Assembly (NCBI GenBank): GCA_002305575.1
Contig: DBPP01000030.1
Span: forward strand, 1 to 30,424
Direction of reading: 5' to 3'
Length of the DNA: 30,424 bases
Source of the DNA: Ruminococcaceae bacterium UBA1417
GTDB taxonomy: Bacteria; Bacillota; Clostridia; Oscillospirales; Acutalibacteraceae
Positions 22,295-30,424 of this stretch are shown piece after piece. The notes beneath the pieces are model-generated. The model saw only the letters and a list, made by a program, of their open reading frames with translations, was not told the DNA's origin and did no database searches. Position numbers and translations under genes: made by a program. Within the stretch, counting starts at the first letter, position 1; each line of letters begins with the position of its first letter.

Positions 22295-23245
22295 ATGCAG
22301 GAAATTGTTTTTAATCACAAGCCGGTTCTCTTTGCGGAGACGATCGAATCGCTTAACATCGACCCGGCAGGAACTTATATCGATGGCACGGCGGGCGGCG
22401 GCGGACATTCCGGCGCCATCCTCGAACGCCTCACAACGGGAAGGCTGCTTTCCATTGACCGCGATCCGGATGCGATCGCCGTGGTGCGGGCGCGGCTTTC
22501 CAAATATCCGGGCTCCATCGTTGCGATGGGCAACTTTTCGCAGATGGACCGTATCGCGGCCGAAAACGGCATTGTGGCGGCGGATGGCATTCTGCTGGAT
22601 ATCGGCGTCTCGTCTTTCCAGCTGGATACGGCCGAGCGCGGCTTTTCCTACCACAACGATGCGCCGCTCGATATGCGCATGAGCAAGAGCGGAACCTCTG
22701 CGGCCGATCTGGTCAACACGCTGTCCTGGCAGCAGTTGGCCGAGATCATCAGCCGTTACGGCGAGGATAAATGCGCGGCCCGCATTGCGAAGGGCATTGT
22801 GGCTGCACGGGAGAAAAAGCCGATTGAGACGACGGCCGAGCTGGCCGAGATCATCCGCGAAAGTGTTCCCGCGGCGGTGCGCCGTGCGGAAGGGCACCCG
22901 GCCCGGCGCACATTTCAGGCGCTGCGCATCGCGGTGAACGGTGAGCTTGACGCGCTGCGCGACGGCCTTACGGCGGCTTTCGGCCTGTTAAAGCCGGGCG
23001 GACGGCTGGCGGTGATCACCTTTCACTCGCTCGAGGACCGCATCGTCAAGCAGCAGATGAACGCATGGTGCACAGGCTGCACCTGCCCAAAAGATTTCCC
23101 CGTCTGTGTCTGCGGCAAAAAGCCGCAGGGCAGGCTGATCTATAAAAAGGGGCTTGCCCCCGGCGAAGCGGAACTGCGGGAAAACCCGCGCGCGCGCAGC
23201 GCACGGCTCCGCGTGATTGAAAAAATTGCCGGTCTGGCCCAGTAG
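22295..23245 (+). CDS. rsmH: 16S rRNA (cytosine1402-N4)-methyltransferase RsmH (MraW)
   Basis: 316 aa from ATG 22295; no strong ribosome site, so translation is probably coupled to mraZ (an in-frame TTG at 22289 overlaps its stop). Motifs: FNHKPVLFAETIESL, SAM site IDGTAGGGGHSGAIL (about 29-43), TFQALRIAVNGEL, and RLAVITFHSLEDRIVKQ. It methylates C1402 of 16S rRNA. Full length. Confidence 0.97.
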   Translation: MQEIVFNHKPVLFAETIESLNIDPAGTYIDGTAGGGGHSGAILERLTTGRLLSIDRDPDAIAVVRARLSKYPGSIVAMGNFSQMDRIAAENGIVAADGILLDIGVSSFQLDTAERGFSYHNDAPLDMRMSKSGTSAADLVNTLSWQQLAEIISRYGEDKCAARIAKGIVAAREKKPIETTAELAEIIRESVPAAVRRAEGHPARRTFQALRIAVNGELDALRDGLTAAFGLLKPGGRLAVITFHSLEDRIVKQQMNAWCTGCTCPKDFPVCVCGKKPQGRLIYKKGLAPGEAELRENPRARSARLRVIEKIAGLAQ

Positions 23246-23286
23246 TACAAGGTTTTGGAATGGACGCACGACAAGGAGGAAACAAA

Positions 23287-23796
23287 ATGGCAAATTCTTC
23301 GAGTGCATACGATTTTCGTTTGTTTGAGACGCAGACTGCGGCGGCGCCGGCCCCGCAGGAACCGGTTCGCAAAAAAAAGAGCAATGTAATCCGGCTGAAT
23401 GAAAAGCAGCTGCGCCGCAGCTATCGGCACAACGCCCATGCGCTGCGCATGGTGCTGAATCTCTGCGTTGTTCTGATGATCGTCGGCGCGATCGGTGCGG
23501 TGGTATTCAGCCAGGTGCAGCTTACGGAGCTTACAGATCAGATCAACACGGTGACCAACGATCTGGCAGAGCAGGAGAGTCTGGCAATTCAGCTCGAGAT
23601 GCAGGCGGCTTCGAAAATGAACACGGATGAAATTGAAGCCTATGCGCGTGAGACGCTCGGCATGGAAAAGGTTTCCGAAGGACAGACAACGTACATCAGC
23701 CTTCAGCAGGAGGATGCAGGCACGGTGGTTCAGGAGAATACCGCGCCCAATATCTTCACACAGATCTGGGAGTCGATCCTGTCGATCTTCTCATAA
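23287..23796 (+). CDS. ftsL: FtsL/DivIC-type septum formation initiator
   Basis: 169 aa from ATG 23287 (AAGGAGG 7 nt upstream). A cytoplasmic head of about 55 residues is rich in Lys/Arg near the membrane; then one transmembrane helix (about 57-77, NLCVVLMIVGAIGAVVF), a coiled coil (QLTELTDQINTVTNDLAEQE) and the family motif IEAYARETLGMEKV. FtsL joins DivIB and DivIC in the division complex and activates FtsW/PBP. The symbol rests on position after rsmH and on topology, because sequence identity in this family is low. Confidence 0.82.
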   Translation: MANSSSAYDFRLFETQTAAAPAPQEPVRKKKSNVIRLNEKQLRRSYRHNAHALRMVLNLCVVLMIVGAIGAVVFSQVQLTELTDQINTVTNDLAEQESLAIQLEMQAASKMNTDEIEAYARETLGMEKVSEGQTTYISLQQEDAGTVVQENTAPNIFTQIWESILSIFS

Positions 23797-23831
23797 TGCG
23801 GCGTTTTTTGGAATAGAAATGAGTTATGCGG

Positions 23832-23891
23832 CTCCCCGTTACGGGGAGATTTCAGGAGGAGAGTTGAGAGTGGATCTTAACTCTCATTTTT
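23832..23891 (+). terminator. Two hairpins, the second terminator-like, between ftsL and the PBP gene
   Basis: CTCCCCG/CGGGGAG (23832-23848, 3-nt loop) is a perfect 7-bp hairpin. GAGAGTT (23859-23865) pairs with AACTCTC (23879-23885), followed by ATTTTT. The second stem overlaps an AGGAGG site (23854-23859). It could be an attenuator inside the division operon. Confidence 0.5.
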
Positions 23892-23964
23892 CGGTATACG
23901 GCGTTTTTGTCCGATTGCCGCAAAGACGGGCCGCAGCGCGGCATGGGAAAGGAAGGGACGGCGA

Positions 23965-26403
23965 ATGGCCAGCTCCAACATGTCAAAAATGTGGAGAAAA
24001 ACCATTGTGATCACGAGTGTGCTGATTTTCTTCGGCTTCGGCGTTGTGGTGGCGAATCTGATCCACTGGCAGCTTGTGCGCGGCGAGGAGCTGCATGCGA
24101 GTGCGGTTGATCAGAGCTTACAGTCCACGGAGCTTACGCCGCTGCGCGGTACGATTTACGATGCGACCGGTAAGGTGTTGGCCCAGAGCGCGAGCGTCTG
24201 GACCGTGGCGCTTGAGCCGAACTACATCGATCAGGAGGAAGGGGACGATGTGAAAATCGCCACCTGCCTCTCGGAGGTACTTGGGCTCGACTACGAGGAT
24301 GTGCTCGAAAAAACGCATCAGAACAGCTATTTCGTCTACGTGAAGCGCAAAATTGAAACGGAACTGCGCGACGAAATCAATGCGAAAATCGAGGAGATGG
24401 AGATTGGGCGCGGCATCCTCCTGCAGGAGGATTACAAGCGGTATTATCCGTACGGCTCTACGGCGTCCACGGTGCTCGGGTTCACCGGTACGGATAACCA
24501 GGGCCTCGCCGGTCTGGAGATCCAATACGATGAGGAACTGACCGGCACGGCAGGCCGTCTGGTCAGCGCCAAGAACGCCATCGGCATCGATATGCCGTTC
24601 CAGTACGACCAGTACATTGAGAAAAACGACGGCTACAACCTCATCCTGACGATTGACGAGACGGTGCAGAGCATTGTCGAGAAGCACCTTGCCGAGGGCC
24701 TCGAAATGTGGGGCGCGCTTGAGGGCGGCACGGCCGTCGTGATGGACGTCAACACCGGCGCGATTATCGCGCTTTCCACCAAGGGCGACTATAACCCGAA
24801 CGACCCGTTCACGATTTCGGAGGAGGCGGAGGCCGCGATCCCAGAGATCGTTGAAGAAGGCGTGGAGGACGCGCTCGAGAAGGAGGAGCAGGAAATCAAC
24901 ACCCTGCAACTCGCCGTAGACACCGCGGAGACGGAGGAAGAACTGGCGGAGGCGAAAGAAGCGCTTGAATCGTATGACCGGATGACGAGCGAGGACATCG
25001 CCGAGCTGCGCGTCACACTCGAGGACGAGGCATACGCTGCGGCGCAGAACAAGCAGTGGCGCAATAAGGCGGTCAGCGATACGTATTACCCCGGTTCCGT
25101 CTTTAAAATGATCACCGGTTCCATGGCGCTCGAGGAGAACGTCGCCACGGAGGAAACGACGTATACCTGCACAGGGCAGTGGGACTTTGGCGGCGGTATT
25201 GACCCAATCAGTTGTTGGAACCATAACGGCCACGGTCTGGAGACGTTTGTGGACGGCATCTGCAATTCCTGCAACCCGTATATGATCTGGCTCGGGCAGA
25301 AGCTCGGGCGCCAGACCTTCTTCGACTACTTTGAGGCGTTCGGCTTCACAAAGACGACCGGTATCGATTTGCCCGGCGAAGCGAGCAGCCTGTATTACGA
25401 CGTGGACGGCCTGAACGTGGTGGAACTCGCGACCGAATCCTTCGGCCAGAACTTCTCGATCACGCCGATCCAGATGATCACGGCGATGTGTGCCGTGGCA
25501 AACGGCGGCTATCTTGTGCAGCCGCATGTGGTGGACCGCATTGTGGACAGCGACGGCAACGTCGTGGAAACGACGGACACGAGCTACAAGCGGCAGGTGA
25601 TCTCCGAGGACGTTTCGGAGCGCATGACGCAGATCCTGCTGCGCAACGCGACGAGCGAAAGCGGCAAAAACGGCTATGTCCCCGGTTACCGCATCGCCGG
25701 CAAGACCGGTACGTCCGAAAAGGTCGCGCTGTACTGGCAGGAAAAGGCCGAAGGGATCGACCGCGGTATGCAGTACATCGTCTCGTACGGCGGCTATGCG
25801 CCGGCGGACGACCCGCAGTACGCGCTGCTCGTCTTCTATGACGAGCCGCAGATTGGCGGCGCTTCCGGCGGCTCGCAGGCCGGCCCGATTTTCGCCGCGA
25901 TCATGGAGGAGATCCTGCCATATCTCGGCGTGGACCCGCAGTACACCGAAGAAGAGTATGAAAACCTCGCGGATGAGGCGCCGAATGTGATCGGTATGAC
26001 CATCGGCGAGGCGAAGCAACAGCTTGAAGAACAGGGCTACGGCTACACGGTCGTCGATTACACGGGCGAAAACGAAGACGAGCAGACCGTTTACACGCAG
26101 GTCCCGTCTCCCGGCGCTTCGATTCCGCAGGGCGGTACGGTGGCCCTGTATGTGGCGGAACCGGAGGAAGAATCGTACGTGGAGGTGCCGAACTTCGTCG
26201 GGTGCAGCCTGGACGACTGCAACTACCTTGCGAACATTTCCGGCGTGCAGATTGTAATATCCGGCAGCGGAAGCTCCGGCTATGCGCAGGGCCAGGATAT
26301 TGCGGCCGGCACACGCGTGAAGCGGGGCTCCGTCATTAAGGTTTCGTTTGTCAGCTCCGGCGGCGTGGAGACTGCCGGCGGAACAAACGCCGCGGCAGAA
26401 TAA
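23965..26403 (+). CDS. Class B penicillin-binding protein with two PASTA domains (FtsI/SpoVD type)
   Basis: 812 aa from ATG 23965 (AAGGAAGGG upstream). It has one N-terminal membrane helix (about 12-34), a dimerisation domain, and a transpeptidase domain with the three active motifs S378-x-x-K381 (YPGSVFKM), S435-C-N437 and K580-T-G582. Two C-terminal PASTA repeats follow (about 672-735 and 736-800; APNVIGMTIGEAKQQLEEQG and VEVPNFVGCSLDDC). It cross-links septal or spore-cortex peptidoglycan with FtsW. Unusual is a Glu-rich helical insert at about residues 285-362, between the dimerisation part and the SxxK motif. Vegetative FtsI and sporulation SpoVD cannot be separated from sequence alone. 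Confidence 0.92.
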   Translation: MASSNMSKMWRKTIVITSVLIFFGFGVVVANLIHWQLVRGEELHASAVDQSLQSTELTPLRGTIYDATGKVLAQSASVWTVALEPNYIDQEEGDDVKIATCLSEVLGLDYEDVLEKTHQNSYFVYVKRKIETELRDEINAKIEEMEIGRGILLQEDYKRYYPYGSTASTVLGFTGTDNQGLAGLEIQYDEELTGTAGRLVSAKNAIGIDMPFQYDQYIEKNDGYNLILTIDETVQSIVEKHLAEGLEMWGALEGGTAVVMDVNTGAIIALSTKGDYNPNDPFTISEEAEAAIPEIVEEGVEDALEKEEQEINTLQLAVDTAETEEELAEAKEALESYDRMTSEDIAELRVTLEDEAYAAAQNKQWRNKAVSDTYYPGSVFKMITGSMALEENVATEETTYTCTGQWDFGGGIDPISCWNHNGHGLETFVDGICNSCNPYMIWLGQKLGRQTFFDYFEAFGFTKTTGIDLPGEASSLYYDVDGLNVVELATESFGQNFSITPIQMITAMCAVANGGYLVQPHVVDRIVDSDGNVVETTDTSYKRQVISEDVSERMTQILLRNATSESGKNGYVPGYRIAGKTGTSEKVALYWQEKAEGIDRGMQYIVSYGGYAPADDPQYALLVFYDEPQIGGASGGSQAGPIFAAIMEEILPYLGVDPQYTEEEYENLADEAPNVIGMTIGEAKQQLEEQGYGYTVVDYTGENEDEQTVYTQVPSPGASIPQGGTVALYVAEPEEESYVEVPNFVGCSLDDCNYLANISGVQIVISGSGSSGYAQGQDIAAGTRVKRGSVIKVSFVSSGGVETAGGTNAAAE

Positions 26404-26438
26404 ATTTTGAGGGGAAACAGAAAGGATTGTGGAGCATC

Positions 26439-27440
26439 ATGGAAATGACGTTGTATTGCCTTGCGGTTGTTGCGGCGGCGGTAATCACCGGCCTGCTCGG
26501 CCGGTTTATGGTGCCGTTTCTGCACAAGCTGAAATTTGGCCAGACGATCCGCGAGGTCGGGCCGAGCTGGCACAAAAATAAACAGGGCACACCCACGATG
26601 GGCGGATTGATGTTCATCATCGGCGGCTTGGCTTCGGCGGTCGTGTGCATCGCGTTCCTGTGGATGCACGGCGGCGCGGAAACGCAGCTGATGGTCGTTC
26701 GCGTCACGGCCGGTGCGCTGATGGCGGTCGGCTTCGGCCTTGTCGGCTTCATGGACGACTACATCAGCATCAAAAAACACCGCAATCTCGGCCTGACCGA
26801 GATCCAGAAGTTGGTGCTGCAATTCATCATTGCCGCGGCATATCTCGTTTCGATCGCGATGGCCGGCGGCACCACGGAGACGTTCCTGCCGTTTGTCGGC
26901 ACCGTCGACCTCGGCGTTTTCTACTACTTCATTGCCGCTGTGCTGATCGTCGGCATGGTCAACGCGGTCAATTTCACCGACGGCCTCGACGGCCTGAACA
27001 GCTCCGTCACCCTCGTGGTCTGTCTCACGTTTTCCGTCATCGCCATGATGCTGAGCATGCAGGGCCTTTCGATTCTTGCGGCGGCGATGGCCGGCGGCCT
27101 GATTGGCTTCCTGTTCTGGAATGCGAATCCGGCCAGGGTTTTCATGGGCGATACCGGCTCGCTGTTTCTCGGCGGCTTCGTCTGTGCGCTGGCTTTCGGC
27201 ATCAATATGCCGGTGCTGCTCCTGCTCGTCGGCATCATCTACATTGTGGAGATCCTTTCTGTCGTTTTGCAGGTCAGCTACTTCAAACTGACGCACGGCA
27301 AGCGCATTTTCAAAATGTCGCCCATCCACCATCACTTTGAGCTGTGCGGATGGAAAGAAAATAAAGTGTGCTTTGTGTTCAGCGGCGTCACGCTGCTCGC
27401 CGGCATTCTCGCGGTTTTGCTCGTCCGCTTCGGCGCATAG
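26439..27440 (+). CDS. mraY: Phospho-N-acetylmuramoyl-pentapeptide transferase MraY
   Basis: 333 aa from ATG 26439 (GGAG close upstream; TTG 26427 and ATG 26445 are alternatives). About ten membrane helices. Conserved loops: GTPTMGGLMF, DDYISIKKHRNLGL (Asp pair), NFTDGLDGL, MGDTGSLFLGG and PIHHHFELCGWKE. It makes lipid I from UDP-MurNAc-pentapeptide and undecaprenyl phosphate at the inner face of the membrane. Confidence 0.97.
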   Translation: MEMTLYCLAVVAAAVITGLLGRFMVPFLHKLKFGQTIREVGPSWHKNKQGTPTMGGLMFIIGGLASAVVCIAFLWMHGGAETQLMVVRVTAGALMAVGFGLVGFMDDYISIKKHRNLGLTEIQKLVLQFIIAAAYLVSIAMAGGTTETFLPFVGTVDLGVFYYFIAAVLIVGMVNAVNFTDGLDGLNSSVTLVVCLTFSVIAMMLSMQGLSILAAAMAGGLIGFLFWNANPARVFMGDTGSLFLGGFVCALAFGINMPVLLLLVGIIYIVEILSVVLQVSYFKLTHGKRIFKMSPIHHHFELCGWKENKVCFVFSGVTLLAGILAVLLVRFGA

Positions 27441-27532
27441 CCGCGTAAATCCCGCAGTTTGGTCTATACTACGGGTTGTATAGCCTGTCTCAAGCGGCAG
27501 GCGAAAACTATGGAAAAGGAGTGGTTGCTGCT

Positions 27533-28798
27533 ATGGCGCAGACCAGAAGATCCACAGCACGTGGCCTGGAGCGCGTGCCGCGCACAGCGCCGGTGCACGT
27601 GCCGGACGATGAGGCTGCCTCTGCGGCGGCGCGGCGCGTGCGGCGACGCGAACGGATCCGCTACAAAATTTTCACACTAGGTCTCGGCCTCGATATGCCC
27701 ATGCTGTTTCTGATTCTTGTGCTGCTTTCAGTCGGCCTGGTCATGCTGTTTTCTGCAAGCTATGCTTACGCGTATTACTACTACGGCAACAGCTACCATT
27801 TCGTTTTGCGGCAAGGCATGTTCGCCGTCCTGGGTGTTGCGGCCATGCTGCTGATTTCCACCTTCGACTACCACCACCTGCACAAGTTCAACATCATCGT
27901 GTTCGGCATCGCCGTGCTGCTGCTGATTCTGGTGCTTGTGTTTAAAGGGACTGCCATCGCGCCGGTCAAAAACGGCGCCAACCGGTGGATCAACATTGCG
28001 GGCCTCGAATTTCAGCCCTCGGAGATTGCGAAATTCGCGCTGATTTTGATGTTTGCGCACCTGATTGCGCTGTACGGCCCGAAAATGAGCAAATTCCGTT
28101 ACGGTTTTCTGCCGTTTGCGGGCATCCTGCTGTTGATCGGCGGCCTGATTTTCCTTGAAAGCCACGTTTCGGCCACGCTGATCATCTGCCTGATTGCCGT
28201 TTTGATGATGTTCATCGGCGGCACGAAAATGCGGTACTTTGTCGCGATTGGCAGTGTGGGCGGCGTTGCGCTGGCCTGTGTGCTGCTCTTTTCCGATAAA
28301 TTCGCCTACGCCATGAACCGCATCTACGGCTGGCTCGACCCGTTTAACCCGCCGGAGGGCGTCGATACGTGGCAGACGGTGCAGTCGCTCTACGCCATCG
28401 GTTCCGGGCAGCTGCTCGGCGTCGGCATCGGGCAGTCGAGGCAGAAGTACCTGTATTTGCCTGAACCGCAGAACGACTTTATTTTCGCGATTGTCTGCGA
28501 AGAGCTCGGCTTCATCGGCGCGCTGCTCGTCATCATCCTGTTTGCATTGTTCATCTGGCGCGGCGTTTACATTTCGCTCCACGCGCGCGATCGCTTCGGC
28601 ATGATGCTCGGCTTGGGCATCACGTTCCAGTTCGGCATTCAGGCGGTGTTCAACATCTGCGTGGTCACGAATACGTTTCCGAATACCGGCATCAGCCTGC
28701 CTTTCTTCAGCTACGGGGGCACGGCGCTCGTGATGCTGCTGTGCGAAATGGGCGTGTTGCTGTCTATCTCACGCCATTCCAATATTGAAAAGACGTAG
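27533..28798 (+). CDS. ftsW: SEDS peptidoglycan polymerase FtsW (or SpoVE)
   Basis: 421 aa from ATG 27533 (AAAAGGAG 10 nt upstream). A basic cytoplasmic head of about 45 residues (RRSTARGLERVPR, later AARRVRRRERIRYK) precedes about ten membrane helices. SEDS motifs: ANRWINIAGLEFQPSEIAKF, NRIYGWLDPF, GVGIGQSRQKYLYLPEPQND, EELGFIGALLV and PFFSYGGTALV. It polymerises lipid II together with the PBP two genes upstream. murD, which often sits between mraY and ftsW, is absent. A short inverted repeat (CTATAC/GTATAG, 27464-27483) lies in the gap after mraY. Confidence 0.93.
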   Translation: MAQTRRSTARGLERVPRTAPVHVPDDEAASAAARRVRRRERIRYKIFTLGLGLDMPMLFLILVLLSVGLVMLFSASYAYAYYYYGNSYHFVLRQGMFAVLGVAAMLLISTFDYHHLHKFNIIVFGIAVLLLILVLVFKGTAIAPVKNGANRWINIAGLEFQPSEIAKFALILMFAHLIALYGPKMSKFRYGFLPFAGILLLIGGLIFLESHVSATLIICLIAVLMMFIGGTKMRYFVAIGSVGGVALACVLLFSDKFAYAMNRIYGWLDPFNPPEGVDTWQTVQSLYAIGSGQLLGVGIGQSRQKYLYLPEPQNDFIFAIVCEELGFIGALLVIILFALFIWRGVYISLHARDRFGMMLGLGITFQFGIQAVFNICVVTNTFPNTGISLPFFSYGGTALVMLLCEMGVLLSISRHSNIEKT

Positions 28799-28842
28799 CC
28801 GCGCGCTGCGTCTGTATCTCATCTGAACAAGGGGTTATTGTT

Positions 28843-29958
28843 ATGCGAGTACTATTTGCAGGCGGTGGCACGGCCGGACACATCAACCCGGCGCTCGCCG
28901 CAGCGGGTTATCTGCGGGAAAAGGAGCCGGAGGCGCAGATTTTGTATGTCGGCAACAAGGGCGGCATGGAGGAGCGGCTGGTTCCCGCGGCCGGATTTAA
29001 ATTCCGCACCATCCGGATTTCCGGCTTCCAGCGCAAGCTTTCGCTCAAAAACATCCAGCGCAACGCGCAGACGGTGGTTCGCGTTTTTACGGCCTCGGCG
29101 GAGGCCAGAAAGATCATCCGGGAATTCCAGCCGGACATTTGCGTCGGCACCGGCGGTTATGTCAGCGGCCCGGTGATCCGCGCGGCACAGAAGCTCGGCA
29201 TCCCAACGGTTATCCACGAGCAGAACGCCTACCCGGGCGTCACGACCAAGATGCTTGCGAAGCACGCCGACTGCGTGATGCTCGCCGTGGAAGATGCGAA
29301 AAAGTATCTGGAGCGGACAGACAACTGCGTTTTCACCGGGAATCCGGTGCGCACCTCGGTGCTGAAGGCGGAGCGCGAGGCGTCCCGCAAAGCGCTGGGG
29401 CTCGACGCGCGCCCGCTGGTGCTCTCCTTTGGCGGCAGCCTCGGCGCCGCAGCCATCAACCGCGCCGCGGCATATATGCTGGGGGAAAGCGCAAAGGAAA
29501 AGAAATATCAGCACATCCACGGTTACGGCCAGCACGATGAAAAATTTCTCGATGAAGCCCATGCGGCCGGTGTTCGGGAGGGCGAAAACCCGCAGATTCG
29601 CATGCTTGAATACATTCACAACATGCCCGAATGTCTGGCGGCGGCGGATCTCGTCATCGGTCGTGCCGGTGCGATCACGCTGACAGAAATCGAGGCCAAG
29701 GGCAAGTGCTCAATTTTGATCCCGTCCCCGAATGTGGCGGAAAACCATCAGTTCCACAACGCGATGGCGCTTGTGAACCGGGACGCCGCCGTGCTGATTG
29801 AGGAGAAGGACCTGACCGGCGAAAAGCTCTGGGAAACGGTAAATTCGATCCTCGCACAGCCGGGCCGCGCCGAGGAAATCGGCCGCAACGCCCGGGCGAT
29901 GGCGGTGCTCGACGCGAACGAGCGTATTTATCAGATTATCCGGAAGAACGCCAAATAA
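28843..29958 (+). CDS. murG: UDP-GlcNAc lipid I transferase MurG
   Basis: 371 aa, ATG 28843 with AAGGGG upstream. GT-B fold: G-loops GGGTAGHINPALAA (7-20) and GTGGYVSGPVIRAA, then EQNAYPGVTTK, FTGNPVR, SFGGSLGAAAINRA, and the UDP-GlcNAc site GRAGAITLTEIEAKG. It adds GlcNAc to lipid I to give lipid II, the substrate for FtsW. Full length; 44 nt after ftsW. Confidence 0.97.
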   Translation: MRVLFAGGGTAGHINPALAAAGYLREKEPEAQILYVGNKGGMEERLVPAAGFKFRTIRISGFQRKLSLKNIQRNAQTVVRVFTASAEARKIIREFQPDICVGTGGYVSGPVIRAAQKLGIPTVIHEQNAYPGVTTKMLAKHADCVMLAVEDAKKYLERTDNCVFTGNPVRTSVLKAEREASRKALGLDARPLVLSFGGSLGAAAINRAAAYMLGESAKEKKYQHIHGYGQHDEKFLDEAHAAGVREGENPQIRMLEYIHNMPECLAAADLVIGRAGAITLTEIEAKGKCSILIPSPNVAENHQFHNAMALVNRDAAVLIEEKDLTGEKLWETVNSILAQPGRAEEIGRNARAMAVLDANERIYQIIRKNAK

Positions 29959-30024
29959 CGGCGGTCGAACCCCGGGAGACGCAAACGCATACTATGGGCG
30001 TATCAAACGATGCGAGGTGTGCGT

Positions 30025-30424
30025 ATGGCGTCGATCAATGTTTGTTTGGAACGCCCCAGTGCGGGGCGATTTCGCGACCACCCGGAAACTATTTTTGTGC
30101 GCGGCGGCCGACCGCTGCGCGGCGAGCTCTGCGTGCAGGGAGCAAAAAACAGCACGCTGCCGCTTCTGGCGGCGGCGGTTGTCTGCCGGGGGGAAACGGT
30201 GCTGCACAATTGCCCGGAGCTTTCCGATGTGGGTGTTTCGGTGCGTATTCTGCGGCGGCTGGGCTGCCGCTGTGTGCGCCGCGGGAAAACGCTGGCCGTC
30301 TGCGCCGATGGCATGGACCGACAGGATATCCCGCACAGCCTGATGCGCGAGATGCGTTCGTCCATTGTGTTCCTCGGCGCCATTCTGGCCCGGGCGGGCG
30401 AGGCGAGCCTCTCATTTCCCGGCG
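30025..30424 (+). CDS. murA: UDP-GlcNAc 1-carboxyvinyltransferase MurA, N-terminal part (cut by window end)
   Basis: About 133 codons are visible from ATG 30025 (GAGGTG 5 nt upstream; an in-frame ATG at 30010 is less likely). The conserved KN motif is in VQGAKNSTLPLLAAA and is followed by LSDVGVSVRILRRLG, then MREMRSSIVFLGAILARAG. The window ends at FPG, just before the expected catalytic Cys loop, so that residue cannot be checked. It makes the first committed step of peptidoglycan synthesis. It carries about 20 extra residues before the usual start (FVRGGRPLRGEL). Confidence 0.93.
   Translation, partial: MASINVCLERPSAGRFRDHPETIFVRGGRPLRGELCVQGAKNSTLPLLAAAVVCRGETVLHNCPELSDVGVSVRILRRLGCRCVRRGKTLAVCADGMDRQDIPHSLMREMRSSIVFLGAILARAGEASLSFPG

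Noticed and set aside
24118..26019. A 633-codon open frame on the - strand, opposite the PBP gene
   Set aside because: It is the mirror of a well-supported PBP reading frame in GC-rich DNA, has no recognisable domain and no ribosome site that stands out.
26280..27335. Long - strand open frame opposite mraY
   Set aside because: The composition (His/Asp/Arg-rich, no fold) is typical of a shadow of membrane-protein codons.
1..30424. CRISPR arrays, tRNA or rRNA genes
   Set aside because: No regularly spaced direct repeats and no tRNA or rRNA-like sequence were seen on either strand.

Overview
The window looks like a piece of a high-GC Firmicute chromosome, most likely a gut Clostridia of the Oscillospiraceae/Ruminococcaceae type. 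The evidence is the ylxM-ffh-rpsP-khpA-rimM-trmD order, an HPr with both His15 and Ser46, a Firmicutes-style mraZ-rsmH-ftsL-PBP(PASTA)-mraY-ftsW-murG-murA cluster, and BspA-type surface proteins. No rRNA or tRNA gene was seen, so the genus is inference.

Left part (1 to about 9176): accessory DNA. It holds a BspA-like leucine-rich-repeat surface protein with a sortase-type tail, a small sigma-70 region-4 protein of the kind found on clostridial conjugative/mobile elements, a roughly 470-nt hairpin-rich non-coding stretch that looks like a structured RNA, a conserved small protein of unknown function, and a mazF/pemK toxin gene broken by a 7-bp tandem duplication. These are followed by three consecutive tyrosine recombinases and a small HTH/coiled-coil protein. 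That four-gene operon resembles Tn554 tnpABC combined with the 'recombinase in trio' (RIT) layout. The right end of this DNA falls inside an ABC-transporter ATPase gene, at the codons for the Walker B motif. Only the C-terminal half of the ATPase remains; the N-terminal half is not in the window, so the insert probably extends past position 1 or the N-terminal half has been lost.

Middle (9177-13270): the ATPase remnant and its two ABC-2 type permeases (+ strand), facing a GH25 lysozyme and a threonine-aldolase-family gene (- strand), with a shared terminator between them.

Right (13381 to the end): a long + strand run of housekeeping genes. SRP and ribosome-maturation genes (ylxM, ffh, rpsP, khpA, rimM, trmD) come first, then ptsH (HPr), uvrC, rsmD, coaD and a coiled-coil protein. 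Next is the division and cell-wall cluster from mraZ to murG, with murA cut by the window edge. murD, murE and murF are absent from this cluster. Recognisable controls include consensus promoters for ylxM-ffh, ptsH, rsmD and mraZ, a three-box MraZ operator, and several intrinsic terminators.

Strongest leads: the four-gene recombinase element and its Walker-B target, the hairpin-rich RNA-like region with a 13-nt long-range complement to the sigma-gene leader, the 7-bp duplication in mazF, a Glu-rich insertion just before the PBP active site, and a terminator-like hairpin between ftsL and the PBP gene.
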